Of a stretch of 64,000 nt of DNA, positions 34,090 to 44,890 are shown piece by piece. The stretch is from Dastarcus helophoroides. Lineage: Eukaryota > Arthropoda > Insecta > Coleoptera > Bothrideridae. How positions within the stretch are numbered: the first letter of the stretch is position 1; each line of letters opens with the position of its first letter. The stretch lies in NCBI GenBank assembly GCA_028583605.1, contig CM053331.1:39346283-39410282 (forward strand). The letters are read 5' to 3'. The position numbers were made by a program, and so were the translations under genes. The notes under the pieces are model-generated. The model did no database searches. It was given only the letters and a program-made list of their open reading frames with translations, and was not told where the DNA came from.

Positions 34090-37080
34090 AGATCATACAG
34101 ATGTCAGGCGTAAACTACCCTCCAGTTCGGATGTCCGGGTGGAGGGTGTTCGAGGGAATCCAAAATCGACGGAAAATTTTAATGTACCACGGGCCAAGTT
34201 TCTTTCAAACAATTCATTCAAAATTTAATTCTGTAACATTCGGGGTCTAAACTCAAATCTAAACTCGGTTCATCAACACCTTCAAAAGGAAAGACCCCAT
34301 GTGCTATCTCTGACAGAAACCCAAGTCTCCCCATCAATACAGTCCCCTAACTACGACTTGCACACAAAACTTCGACATAAAGAGGGGAATTTGTGCTTTT
34401 ACGCGAAGCGACCTGTCCTGTCAACGAGAAGAAGCACTGGAATCTGCTAATCATGATGTAATTTGGCTGAAAATCTGCTCCAAAAACGAAGTAATATTCA
34501 TTTGTTCACTTTGTCTCCAAACGATCCCTCATACAGACAGTTCTTCTCTTATCTCTCCGTAACATTTGGTCACCTACAGACGAATTATCCAAAAGCTGAG
34601 GTTGTCTTTCTCGGTGACTTCAACGTGCACACAACATCCCTTGGTTAAGGTTTTTTTCTCGAACTGACGACGCGGGAAGGGTGGCAGAGGCTTTCGCCAT
34701 CACTTGTGGACTATCGCAATTAGTTGGGGAACCCACAAGAATTCCTGATGTAGATACCCATCAACCTAATCTATTGAACCTTTTCCTTACAAATTCACCA
34801 AATTCGTATAAAATCTCTGTGACATCGCCGCTTGGAAATTCGGATCACAAGCTTGTAGCAGCCTCTCGCTCGCTTCATATACCACCTGCTTCCCAGACGC
34901 AGTCCAGTAGGGTTTGGCACTTTTAACTTTACAAACTGGGAAGAATTAAAAGACTTCTTTGTATCTTTCCCATGGCAGGAAGTCTGCTTTAACTCAGACA
35001 ACCCTTTCTTAGTCACCAAATCCATCACGGAAACTATCCTGATTGGTATGGGATGCTCAATTCCCCACTCCCAAAAGAAGTCTGCCTCCAGTAAATCTTG
35101 GTCAGTTTGGGCTGTCTCCTGCAAAAATCGCGCATATCGTCGTTGGCGAAATAATCCCTCAGTCGAGACTCGGACCAAATTTGTAGATGCACGAAATTCT
35201 TGTAAACAGGTTATTGACGAGGCAAAAGGTGATTTCGATCGTAAAATGCGCCAGAGGCTTATCAACTGTCCGAACGATTCCAGGTCCTTTTGGCGATTTG
35301 CAAAGTCGATTGGAAAGAATTTTACATCTTCGAATTTTCCACCTTTACTCGATGAAAATAGCAATATTGCTACTACCTCCAAGGAAAAGGCTGACATGTT
35401 AGCCTTAATGTTTGCTGAAAATTCCAATCTTGATTGTCGAAACGCAGAACCTCCTATTCTTCCTAAGGTTGGTACATTGATGCGGCTGAAGTTGTTTTCG
35501 GACAACGCACAATCAGGAAGATTCTCTTTGAACTGGCGACACCTCGAAAGCTTCTGGTCTTGATGTTATTCCCGCTATTGTTCTTAAGAAGTGCGCCCCA
35601 GAGTTGACTCCTGTCGTAAGCAAATTGTTCACACTCTCTTACAACAAAGGTGTATTCTCTAACATCTGGAAATCTGCTAGAGTGCATCTTGTCCCTAAAA
35701 AGGGAAAAAGGAATCTGGTTAACTATCGCCCTATATCTTAGTTACCCGTTATATCTAAAGTGATGGAAAAGGTTTTAAACAACAACGTTCCACTGGCGAT
35801 CTACTAGCATATGTTAATCATATCTGTAACTCAGCTATGGAAAAACATGGTGAGGCTAGGATTGTGGCATTGGATATGTCAAAGGCTTTCGACAGAGTCT
35901 GGTATCGATCTCTCCTCGCCAAATTAACATCTTATGGTCTTCCTCCTGGACACTCTGTCATTTGATATTCAATTTTCTAGCTGATAAATCTCTTCAGGTC
36001 GTCGTCGATGGCACCTCATCCGAGACATTTGCGATTAAGGCAGAGGTGCCTCAGGGGTCTGTTCTGTCTCGTACTCTATTTCTGTTACACATAAACGATC
36101 TTTTAGATTCAAATTCCAATCCTATATACACTTACGCAGATGATAGTAACGATCTTTTAGATTCAAATTCCAATTCTATATACAGCTACGCAGATGATAG
36201 TAACCTTGTGTGACCTTTTTTCTCCGACAAACCATTATCTATCGCTGCTTCAGATCGACTAAGGGAACAGCAGATACAGACGATTAATCGGGATCTCGAG
36301 ATTATTCTGGAATGGGGTAAGATCAATTTGGTCGAATTCAACGCTTCAAAAACTCAGACCGCGGTTTTCTCTAAGAAAACATCAAGGGATAATGCAACAA
36401 ATATACTAATGGACGGTAAAATCCTTCCGATGGGATCTAATCTATCTATCCTAGGAGTGAATGCGGAGCACTAACTTCTCTTCGGACGATCATGTGCGCG
36501 TCATTGCCAAATCCGTCTCTCAGAAGCTAGGCTTTCTTTTTAAAGCTAAAAAGTACTTTACATCTCATCAGCTATTAACACTATACAAAGCTCAAGTTAG
36601 GCCAACACTACCAATACTGTTCTCATGTTTGGAGTTCAGCCCCAAAACACACTTTAACTCTCTTGAATTCAATTCAAAGAGCGATTCGCCTAAGAGAGAG
36701 TCTGACCGATTCTCTCGAAACACTAGAATACAGGCGTATGGTTGGTGACTTGTCTCTTTTCTACAAGTACTATCAGAAGATGCTCTCAGGAAGTAATAGG
36801 ATTGATCCCCCAAGGGCAATACTCTTGAGGCGTACTCGGAGACAGCAAATTGGTCCAGCTTGACACAGTGAGGACTTCTGTCTACGGAGACTCTTTTTTC
36901 TATAGAACTTCCAAGTTATGGAACTTGTTACCGAAAGGAATTTTCCTCAAAAATTACAACCTATCCTCTTCATTCTGAGGTCGATCAATGTCTAAAGGAA
37001 GATCCAGATGGAGGCATGTACCTTCCGCAGAAGATCTACACTACCCATACAAAAAATAAAAACCTCACATCTCTCTTCTA
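34090..37080 (+). pseudogene. Decayed non-LTR retrotransposon (jockey/CR1-like LINE)
   Basis: Several frameshifted segments in one direction read as a LINE ORF2. The endonuclease part is about 34,230-34,930 (VVFLGDFNVH; LGNSDHKLV, with the SDH motif). The reverse transcriptase part is about 35,580-36,500 (ALDMSKAFDRVW, EVPQGSVLS, YADDS). A C-terminal region follows (SVSQKLGFLFKAKKYFTSHQ). Multiple stops and frameshifts make it dead. The catalytic YADD block is duplicated in frame (next entry). The 3' end is near ACAAAAAATAAAAACC at about 37,050. The clade call is by motif feel, not phylogeny. Confidence 0.85.
36094..36201 (+). repeat. In-frame 54-base duplication of the RT active-site block
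   Basis: Two successive 54-base units each encode NDLLDSNSNPIYTYADDS or a near copy, so YADD appears twice, 18 residues apart. The units differ at a few bases. A second active-site motif is not normal for a reverse transcriptase. Confidence 0.85.
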
Positions 37081-37646
37081 ACAGCATTCCTTCCTCTTAT
37101 GCCCTTTTTGTCAAAGTCTGTTACGCAGAAAATTCTGGATCGGGCCTTGTCAGCGCCAAGTTTTGAATAGAATTAAAAGCTTTTTTTTAACCGTTTTTAT
37201 CTTAAATGTCACCAATAATGAAGAATCAAGAACAATCAATGACAAGAAACTAGCTAAATTTGACTTCTAAATATAGAAAGAGATTTTTTTCTGGTTTCGA
37301 CCCTGTAAATTGAAGTGCCAATTATGAAGTTAACGTAAGAAAATTATATCTTGTTTATAGGTTAATGTATTTAAGCTAAGAGTGCTTCTACATCTTGTTG
37401 CTTTTTTCCTCTATTTTCTCCACCCTTCTAATCGAAAAGATTCATTGCATATAACCAGTGTGAGAGGTACATCCAAGGAACGTTCTTCGGTTTTTCTGAT
37501 GACCAAAGATACTTCAACCATTGGGATAGTGCAATGGGCACCCCAAATCCACATGCTTGGAATTTAGAACCAAAAATAAAAACCTGATTACCATTTCGCC
37601 CTCTTGGTTTTGAATTTTAATAAATACTCAAGACCAATGATAACGA

Positions 37647-38303
37647 AGGCTTCCACGGCCAGAGTCAGTACAGGATAAACTTCTTCCGGGATTAGACCGT
37701 GACAAAGAACTACTAAAAGTGTTCGACGTTTTGCCCACCATCGTAGGGGGCTTCTTTAGGAACAAAGAAAAGAAAAAATAAATGAAAAGAGGAATATGAG
37801 GAAATATGAAAAAAAATGTAAGAATGAAAAGGCCAATTTCAAAACATCAGAGCACGGTAACTCAGTATGTTCACCATACCAGAGGCGAAACTCTTCTGAA
37901 TTGAAAATTGGTACAAAGAATAAGAAAGTTTAGACAGAAGAGCACGGTAACTCAGTATGTCCACCATACCAGAGGCGAAACTCTTCTGAATTGAAAATTG
38001 GTACAAAGAATAAGAAAGTTTAGACAGAAGAGCACGGTAACTCAGTATGTCCACCATACCAGAGGCGAAACTGTTCTGAATTGAAAATTGGTACAAAGAA
38101 TAAGAAAGTTTAGACAGAAGAGCACGATAACTCAGTATGTTCACCATATCAGGGGCGAAACTCTTTTCATTTATTGTTTCTTTTCTTTGTTCCTGCAGAA
38201 GCCCCCTACGATGTTGGGCGAAACGTCGATCACTTTTAGTAGTTCTTTGACACGGTCCAATGCCGGAAGAAGTACATCCTGTACCAGTTGTGAAAATTAA
38301 AAT
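37647..38303. mobile_element. Foldback element with ~145-base inverted arms and internal 90-base repeats
   Basis: The left arm (about 37,647-37,790) includes GACAAAGAACTACTAAAAGT and CATCGTAGGGGGCTTCTTTA. The right arm (about 38,157-38,303) carries the inverse: AAGCCCCCTACGATGTTGGG, GCGAAACGTCGATCACTTTT. The right arm has the layout CTGCAGAAGCC...GGGCGAAACG, a stem-loop before CGAAACG, like the CTGAAGATG...CGAAACG motif of the solo LTR. There is no transposase. The centre holds a tandem array. Confidence 0.75.
37849..38163. repeat. 90-base tandem repeat, about 3.5 copies
   Basis: Units start at AGCACGGTAA 37,851, 37,941, 38,031 and 38,121, exactly 90 bases apart and nearly identical. 90 is a multiple of three, so a minus-strand frame repeats every 30 residues; this is most likely a by-product. 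Confidence 0.93.
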
Positions 38304-38780
38304 TGACGATCCACCCTAGCGATTAACTTGACCTCGAAACCAAGAACTCTACAGGTGTGAATTAAAGCCAAATTGCCTAATGTCAAACAAAGTTTCATTC
38401 AGGTTCAAAACCACATTTGTAGTTAACCATGCTTGCCTAAAATTGCGCATCTTAGAATTAGAACCAACGAATAAATTTGGAATTTAGTTCCTGTACTTCG
38501 TCTAGAGAGCGCTGTTGTTGGGTGGCTAAATTTGGATATCTAGCCCCAGGTGCATTAGAAATAAAAACTAAAAACTAATTTCGACTTTTAATTTTGATTT
38601 TAAGAGTAAAAACTTTTGGAGTTGAGAAATCTTTACGAGTTATCAATTTTTAAGGAGAAGAAAAGTGAATAGTTTGGGCATTTGAAGGCCTCAAGGGTAT
38701 TTCAAGGCATCAAGCGCATTTAATTTTATCTTAGCAACGCCAAAAACTCCAAAGTTAAGAACGGAAGCTTAAAAGCGAGT

Positions 38781-39753
38781 TGCCATTTAACTTTCAAGTT
38801 ATGATTACGAACAGAAGGCTAACTTTGGTAACCTCAATACCCGGAAAGCTCTCGTCTTTAAACTTTGGCACTCGAAGATTACTGGAGACATCAACCAATT
38901 TTGGTTTTTTTATGTTTGGTAACTTTGGAAGTATTCAAAAAGTTATCAAACATAAAAACCAAAATTGGTTCAGTGTCTCAAATAGTCATAATTACTTTAG
39001 TTTAATTGGAGTGAATACTTGATGGACGCATTTGTTTAGTTTTGAAAACAAAGGTCAACAGTTTTGAACTTAAAAACCTAAGACCAAATGCAATTACATT
39101 TGCCATTTAACTTTCGAGTTATGATTACGAACAGAAGGCTAACTTTGGTAACCTCAACACCCGGAAAGCTCTCGTCTTTAAACTTTGGCACTCGCCCTCA
39201 AGACTATTGGAGACATTCAATCAATTTTGGTTTTTTTATGTTTGGTAACTTTGGAAGTACTCAAAAAGTTATCAAACATAAAAACCAAAATTGGTTCAGT
39301 GTCTCAAATAGTCATAATTACTTTAGTTTAATTGGAGTGAATACTTGATGGACGCATTTGTTTAGTTTTGAAAACAAAGGTCAACAGTTTTGAACTTAAA
39401 AACCTAAGACCAAATGCAATTACATTTGCCATTTAACTTTCGAGTTATGATTACGAACAGAAGGCTAACTTTGGTAACCTCAACACCCGGAAAGCTCTCG
39501 TCTTTAAACTTTGGCACTCGCCCTCAAGACTATTGGAGACATTCAATCAATTTTGGTTTTTTTATGTTTGGTAATTTTGGAAGTACTCAAAAAGTTATCA
39601 AACATAAAAAACCAAAATTGGTTCAGTGTCTCAAATAGTCATCATTACTTTAGTTTAATTGGGGTGAATACTTGATGGGCGCATTTGTTTAGTTTTAAAA
39701 ACCAAAAGTCAACAGTTTTGAACTTAAAAATCAAAGACCAAATGCAACTAGTG
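38781..39753. repeat. Three tandem copies of a ~320-326-base unit, each with an internal hairpin
   Basis: Units begin TGCCATTTAACTTTC at 38,781, 39,101 and 39,427. Copies 2 and 3 are nearly identical; copy 1 is a little diverged and six bases shorter. Each unit has inverted arms of about 30 bases: AATTTTGGTTTTTTTATGTT against AACATAAAAACCAAAATT. The repeated open frames of 74-86 residues across units follow from the tandem copying. Confidence 0.93.
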
Positions 39754-39862
39754 GTTAGTTTTGAAGGTTCGTATGTACTAAGACCAAAATCAATTTAATG
39801 TAATAATTTTAAGGTATAATTAGAGAACATTTATCATAACTAATGTAATTATTTAAGTTTAA

Positions 39863-40162
39863 TATAAACACCTTGAAACGGAAAAATCAATTCTTTTCCA
39901 GCACTCCTGGTTTAAGTTTGAATATGTTTCTTTTTCGAGTGATGCTCTTCTTCAGCAGAATTACTACTTTGATTTTAGATGCAAAGTTACGGATGAAGAT
40001 ACAGATCTTACGGACGCTGATACAGATCTTACGGACGCTGATACAGATCTTACGGACGCAGATACAGATCGTTTACTTCATCAGCAAGAATTTAAGGCTA
40101 CGAGATTAAATCAATCAGAAATCGATTGTGATTTATACATAGTGATGCCGTCAGTATTGTGA
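39863..40162 (+). other. Candidate exon with in-frame 7-residue repeat (speculative)
   Basis: A frame is open for 99 codons and ends at TGA 40,160-40,162. An acceptor-like TTCTTTTCCAG ends at 39,901, after which the frame reads HSWFKFEYVSFSSDALLQQ, then VTDEDTDLTDADTDLTDAD and, after the repeat, RLLHQQEFKATRLNQSEIDC. The 21-base unit (ACAGATCTTACGGACGCTGAT) occurs about 3.5 times at 40,001-40,070 and keeps frame. No start codon lies in the open part, so it could only be a terminal exon. No family is recognised. It may be chance. Confidence 0.25.
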
Positions 40163-41012
40163 ACATGTGCAGGCTTTACCGCTTTCACATCAGCGCACTT
40201 TTCAGGATTGTTCCACTACTTTGATTACATTAACAGGATATGAAGATTGAGGTGCTGTTTGTTTGTTAAGAAAGTAGTTATTTTTACGCGCGTTACGTAT
40301 TGTAAGGAACTGATGTGTTAGAAATCGCGAAGTATGTGAACCCCTTTATGAAATGTGCCAGACAGTTTTTATCGTGAAGTGACTCGTGTGCAAGTGTACC
40401 TCTCTTAAGCACACTGTCTATGGAACATACTAAGGTTTTCCTAAGTGTAAACTTCCCAAAGCAGGTATGGGTACAAATATAGGCGCTCATCTATTGTAAT
40501 TCATTCAATTACCAGCGATTGATTTGTCGTTCGGTTTCTTGGTCTAAATAGTTTTTAAATTCACGTCATATTATAATAGAATCTAACACGTAACGATATT
40601 TTAGATGTCAAATAAGTACCGAACTAAACACTGTGGCTTTAGATTAGTGCGCTTGAAAATGCCAGTTCTGCTGGCGAAATACGTATCGCGTAATTATTTA
40701 TTTAATTGCCGATGTGGTAAAGGGGTGAAACCTTCTTTGGATGTCAAGAAAGGTTCAAAAAACATATTTGAGGAAGTTAAAGTGACAACGCCTTTATCCG
40801 GGGTTGATCCGTTCAAATCGCATGTCAAGTCTAAATGCGAAATTGTGACTCGAGAAAAGAACGCTTCAAAATCATGTAGGGTTGACTCGAGGTAAAAAGA
40901 TCATGCGCAAATAGAACGTTGTATGCGCCTAGTAACGAACTTTTGGAACGCAAGGTTTTTTGCGTACCGCCTGGCGCGTCCGAACAAGATCGCGCGAAAA
41001 GACTGTTACGCC
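40163..41012. other. Region with a 40-base dispersed repeat, no firm gene
   Basis: 40,690-40,740 (TAATTATTTATTTAATTGCC, GAAACCTTCTTTGG) matches the repeats at 12,576 and 13,771. A 96-residue frame at 40,605-40,895 is Lys/Cys-rich, has no recognised domain and is not supported as a gene. ACAAGATCGCGCGAAAAGA at 40,984-41,002 is repeated at 41,491-41,509, flanking the next MITE. Confidence 0.4.
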
Positions 41013-41437
41013 GGCTCCACACTCGCGCCGCAAAATAGCGCGAACGCGAATGTGGAGGCTTTCGCGTATTCGCGTTCGGGCTGTTCCTCGTTCGAAGTCG
41101 GTTTTTTGGTCCGCGGGACTTTCGCGAGCGCGAATGCATCCACACTCGCGGCGCGAATTCAGTCACAATTTTAACGACCTTTCCAGTGATTATTGTGTGG
41201 TTTCAGATAGGACTATTTTCTTTATTTGGTGTTTATTTTTAATACACAGATAATTAGATTATGCTATAGTGCAAAGCGCAGCAGCAGCAGCAGCAGCGGC
41301 TACCTGTGGGTCCATTTCTCTTGGAAGCGCGAACTACACTGCGAAGTTTGCGAGTGTGGAGAGGCAAGTTTTTCGTGCAAAAATCGCGCGCGAATCGCAG
41401 CGTGAATTCACGCAGATTCGCGCGCGAGTGTGGAGCC
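41013..41437. mobile_element. MITE, GGCTCCACACTCGCG family, copy 1
   Basis: Ends GGCTCCACACTCGCGCCG and GCGCGCGAGTGTGGAGCC are inverted repeats. Internal CCACACTCGCG motifs recur near both ends. It is homologous along its length to copy 2 at 42,072-42,525 and includes a CAG run at 41,280-41,299. The outermost bases seen in copy 2 are lost at the right. No ORF. Confidence 0.85.
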
Positions 41438-41790
41438 TTTAAAGGGGCCTTTTGTGTACCACTTGTACCACGAGCGATTGACGCGCCCTGACAAGATCGC
41501 GCGAAAAGATTACTAGTGTCAACTTAATATTAACTTATTTTGCCACCGTATCCATGTAATTTCAAGAGGGTGGAAGGCCGAATGCGAAATAGCACGAACT
41601 TTGATGATTTCAAAGATATTTCTTCTACATCAGTCATCTTCATCTTATCAATAATATGCTTTAGTCTTGCTGATGCCCTTTTATCCACAGAAAATGGATG
41701 AAAGTAAGGAAGATAGGAAAGGGGAAGGAACTTGAGAAACCTGATGAAGACGAGTTCGCCTTTAGCTTTATTAAATATTTTGTCAATCGT

Positions 41791-42071
41791 TTTTACCTTG
41801 ACGATCGCGTCATTTATCTTTACCTTGACGGGCGCGTCATTCATCTTTACCTTGACGGTCGCGTCATTCATCTTTACCTTGACGATCGCGTCATTCATCT
41901 TTACCTTGACGGTCGCGTCATTCATCTTTACCTTGACGGTCGCGTCATTCATCTTTATCTTGACGGTCGCGTCATTCATCTTTACCTTGACGGTCGCGTC
42001 ATTCATCTTTACCTTGACGGTCGCGTCATTCATCTTTATCTTGACGGTCGCGTCATTCGTCTTTACCTTGA
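41791..42071 (+). repeat. 27-base minisatellite, about 10 copies
   Basis: The unit is GACGGTCGCGTCATTCATCT plus TTACCTT. Its length is a multiple of three, so both strands stay open: LDGRVIHLY on plus and MNDATVKVK on minus, each repeated. Neither frame has convincing protein features. A MITE inserted at 42,072, and the array resumes after it. Confidence 0.95.
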
Positions 42072-42525
42072 TGTCGGCTCCACACTCGCGCCGCGAAAGC
42101 CCGTAAAATAGCGCGAACGCGAGTGTGGAGGCGTTCGCGTCTTCGCGTTGCGCGCATTTCCCCGTTCGAAGTCGGTTTTTTGGTCCGCGTCAGAGTTCCG
42201 GGGACTTTCGGAAGGCGCGAGCGCGAATGCATCCACATTGACGGCGTGAATGCAATCACAGTTTTAAAGTGTTTTCTGGTGATTTTTATGTGATTGCAGA
42301 GAGGACGATTTTCTTTTTTTTTTTCTTTATTTGTTGTTTATTTTTAATATACAGATAATTATAATATGCTGTAAGGCAAAGCGCTGCGGCAGCAGCAGTG
42401 GCTACCTCTGGGTCCATTTTTCTTGAAAGCGCGAACTTTGCGAGTATGTTTTTCGTGCAAAAATCGCACGCGAATCGCAGCGTGAATTCACGCGGCGATT
42501 CGCGCGCGCGTGTGTGGAGCCGGCA
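42072..42525. mobile_element. MITE, GGCTCCACACTCGCG family, copy 2, inserted in the minisatellite
   Basis: Ends TGTCGGCTCCACAC and, inverted, TGCCGGCTCCACAC. The flanks are TGA (42,069-42,071) and TGA (42,526-42,528). The neighbouring repeat units show the pre-insertion sequence CCTTGACGATCGCG, so the 3-base duplication is well supported. The superfamily is not settled by three bases. Confidence 0.88.
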
Positions 42526-42711
42526 TGACGATCGCGTCATTCATCTTTAGTTTGATGATGTCATTCACCTTTACCTTGAGGATCGCGTCATTCATCTTTA
42601 CCTCGACGATCGCGTCATTCATCTTTAGTTTGACGATGTCATTCACCTTTACCTTGACGATCGCGTCATTTATCTTTATGTCGACCTTCCTGTCATTCTT
42701 TATCTTGACTC
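42526..42711 (+). repeat. Right part of the interrupted 27-base minisatellite
   Basis: More diverged units (TTGACGATCGCGTCATTCAT, TTTAGTTTGACGATGTCATT) continue the array beyond the MITE and then fade out near TCTTTATCTTGACTC. Confidence 0.88.
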
Positions 42712-42849
42712 AGGAGTAGCTCTAAGGGCGAGGGAACGACGCTTTCCCCAACAGTGTTTCCCAAAGTGTGGTAAACGTATCCCCAGGGATACAGGACGAG
42801 TTTGTTGAGGGTACGCGCTGCACCGGGCGACTGCAGATAACTCAAACAT

Positions 42850-43110
42850 TGTTTGGATAAACGTGACAAAACTAACTTAATTAGTTTGCACAATTTTAAC
42901 AGAGTTCGTGCAGATTGCAGAATGTTGGGTTTGTTGAAATTCGTTAATACGTTCAGCAGATAGACAGACAAATAGGTGGGGATATCCGAGGCACTGGGCG
43001 GTTTCAGATGGATAAACGTAACAAAACTAACTTAATCAGCTAATTTAAAGAGTTCGTGCAGATTGTAAAATGATGTTTTGTTTAAATTCGTTGATACGTT
43101 TAGCAGGCAG
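42850..43110. repeat. Two tandem copies of a ~150-base segment
   Basis: GGATAAACGTGACAAAACTA at 42,857 and GGATAAACGTAACAAAACTA at 43,012 begin related stretches that both continue into GAGTTCGTGCAGATTG and CGTT(A/G)ATACGTT(C/T)AGCAG. No coding potential. Confidence 0.75.
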
Positions 43111-44443
43111 ACTTCGTCGTTTCTGTATTAGTTAGGATGATATTTTTTTAACAAAAGCTACTCAATGTCACGAAAAATTATGGGAAGGGTACAGATATGT
43201 TGAAAGTTTGGGAAATATTGGTCTAATTGAAAAATTTATTCACTTAGCAAGTTTTTTTGGGTAGTACAAAATTGAAAGGTTTCCTGATTATTCGTTGAAG
43301 TTGAGAATTAAAAAAAAACCTTGGCGCTAGTTAGAAATAAAAAAAGTGATACCTTAACCTTCGTGTACATTTTTACGTTGGTCACCTTTGCTCTTATTCT
43401 TGCAACAATCGCGTTGATCTTTGGTTTCACGTCGGCCATCTGTTTCGAGCGTAGTTTGTCGAATTGACATTTTCTTAATTGCCTCACTTTATCCCCAACT
43501 TCAAGCAGAAGGGCGACCGTTATGAAAGGGAAGCGCCCGACAGTTTAACGTGGTATTAGGTAGATAAGGGACTTCCCCCGGTAAAAGCATCACCTGTGCA
43601 ATTCAACATACTCTCAATCAAGAAAATCGACTACCTCTCTAGAACAGCATTTTGGTTGAGATCGTTGTTAAATTAAATACCAAAACTAATCGATTTATGT
43701 TGATTTTCAAGAGATCAAATTTCTAGAAAAATTTGAAACGTTTCCGTTAAAACTTGGCATTTGAAAAAAAAAATTATATACGATCAAAGTTCGAGAAAAA
43801 AATAGAAAGTTATTTTAAAAAAAATTGAACTTAAAACCCAAGTCAACATCTTACGGTTGATTTTAAAGAAATTACGTTTAAAAGGGAGGATTTTTTTTTT
43901 GTCTAGGGTGACGTAAATTTGGTGAAGTTGGTGGCGGTACGTCATCAAATAGGGAGTCTTAACCTGGATCCACAGCAATAGTGTTGTATGTCACAAGAAG
44001 TTGGGTTATATTTACGGTTTTTCCCGCTGCATTTGAAAAGTTTAGGACGCACACAAGGGATTCGACAGTATAACGCATAAAATAGCTACATACAATATAA
44101 AGTGATCGGACGTGAAAAAAGTTTTTTAAAATTTAAAATACAACGCAAATCTTTATTGATTTTGATCCAACATTAGAAACTGCATGATCTCTGGATAAAT
44201 CAAGAACTTTATGCAAATATATCATTAGGTAAGAAGTTTAATAGTTTCAACTAGAACATGTTTTCCCGGAAATGTACCAAAATTCGCTTGGATACAGCAC
44301 ACTTACCATATTTCTTACTTACTCGTCGTCTGTATAAGATGCATGCAATCAACATGGATTTTTTTAAATGTAGCAAATATTGCACCTCTAGCACCCCCTC
44401 CACAATAAAACTGATGTACTTTCATTTTTTTGCGATTTAAATC
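43111..44443. other. No gene seen
   Basis: 1.3 kb of AT-rich sequence. Open frames of 60-64 codons here are short and show no domain. No repeat structure is obvious by eye. Confidence 0.4.
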
Positions 44444-44673
44444 GCGTACAGACTTGAGCCGCGTCGCGAACCGAACCTCGTTGCTAGCCTCGAATCAAAC
44501 ATCGTTCGGCAACCCCAAGGCGTTTTATTTTTGTTGAGTTGCTTTATAACCATCCTCTAATGCGACGCTGAAAGAACGACAAGACGTGGGGCTCAGCAGC
44601 TTGTCAGGTTCGCGTGAAGGTCCAAACTAGACGCGACGCGGTTCCGTTCGCGACCTGGTTCAAGTCTGTACGC
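44444..44673. mobile_element. MITE with GCGTACAGACTTGA ends (~230 bases)
   Basis: The left end GCGTACAGACTTGAGCCGCG and, inverted, the right end GCGTACAGACTTGAACCAGG continue into (T/G)CGCGAAC(C/G)GAACC, about 35 bases in total. It is GC-richer than its surroundings. Target duplication is not clear. No ORF. Confidence 0.78.
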
Positions 44674-44890
44674 TGTTTTATGAGCATGTAGAATTAATTG
44701 TTGTTAGAGAGTAGACCATTTCAGTAAAATCGATTTGAAAAGTCTACGTAGTTATTTTTTTTAACAGTGGTATCACTTAATTGGTTCACTAAATCAACAA
44801 TACAAATTGCTTAGTTGTTTACTCAATCTCTGCTTTTTATTATTGGTTACATATTTTTTAATTTTCCTTTCGGTATCTTCAACGTTATAG

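Noticed and set aside
34795..35505. 236-residue minus-strand frame
   Set aside because: It is the antisense shadow of the LINE between its endonuclease and reverse transcriptase parts.
37839..38147. 102-residue repetitive minus-strand frame
   Set aside because: It arises because the 90-base unit is a multiple of three; no start context or domain.
40605..40895. 96-residue frame with CRCGKGVKPS
   Set aside because: It overlaps a dispersed noncoding repeat also found at 12.6 and 13.8 kb and has no recognised domain.
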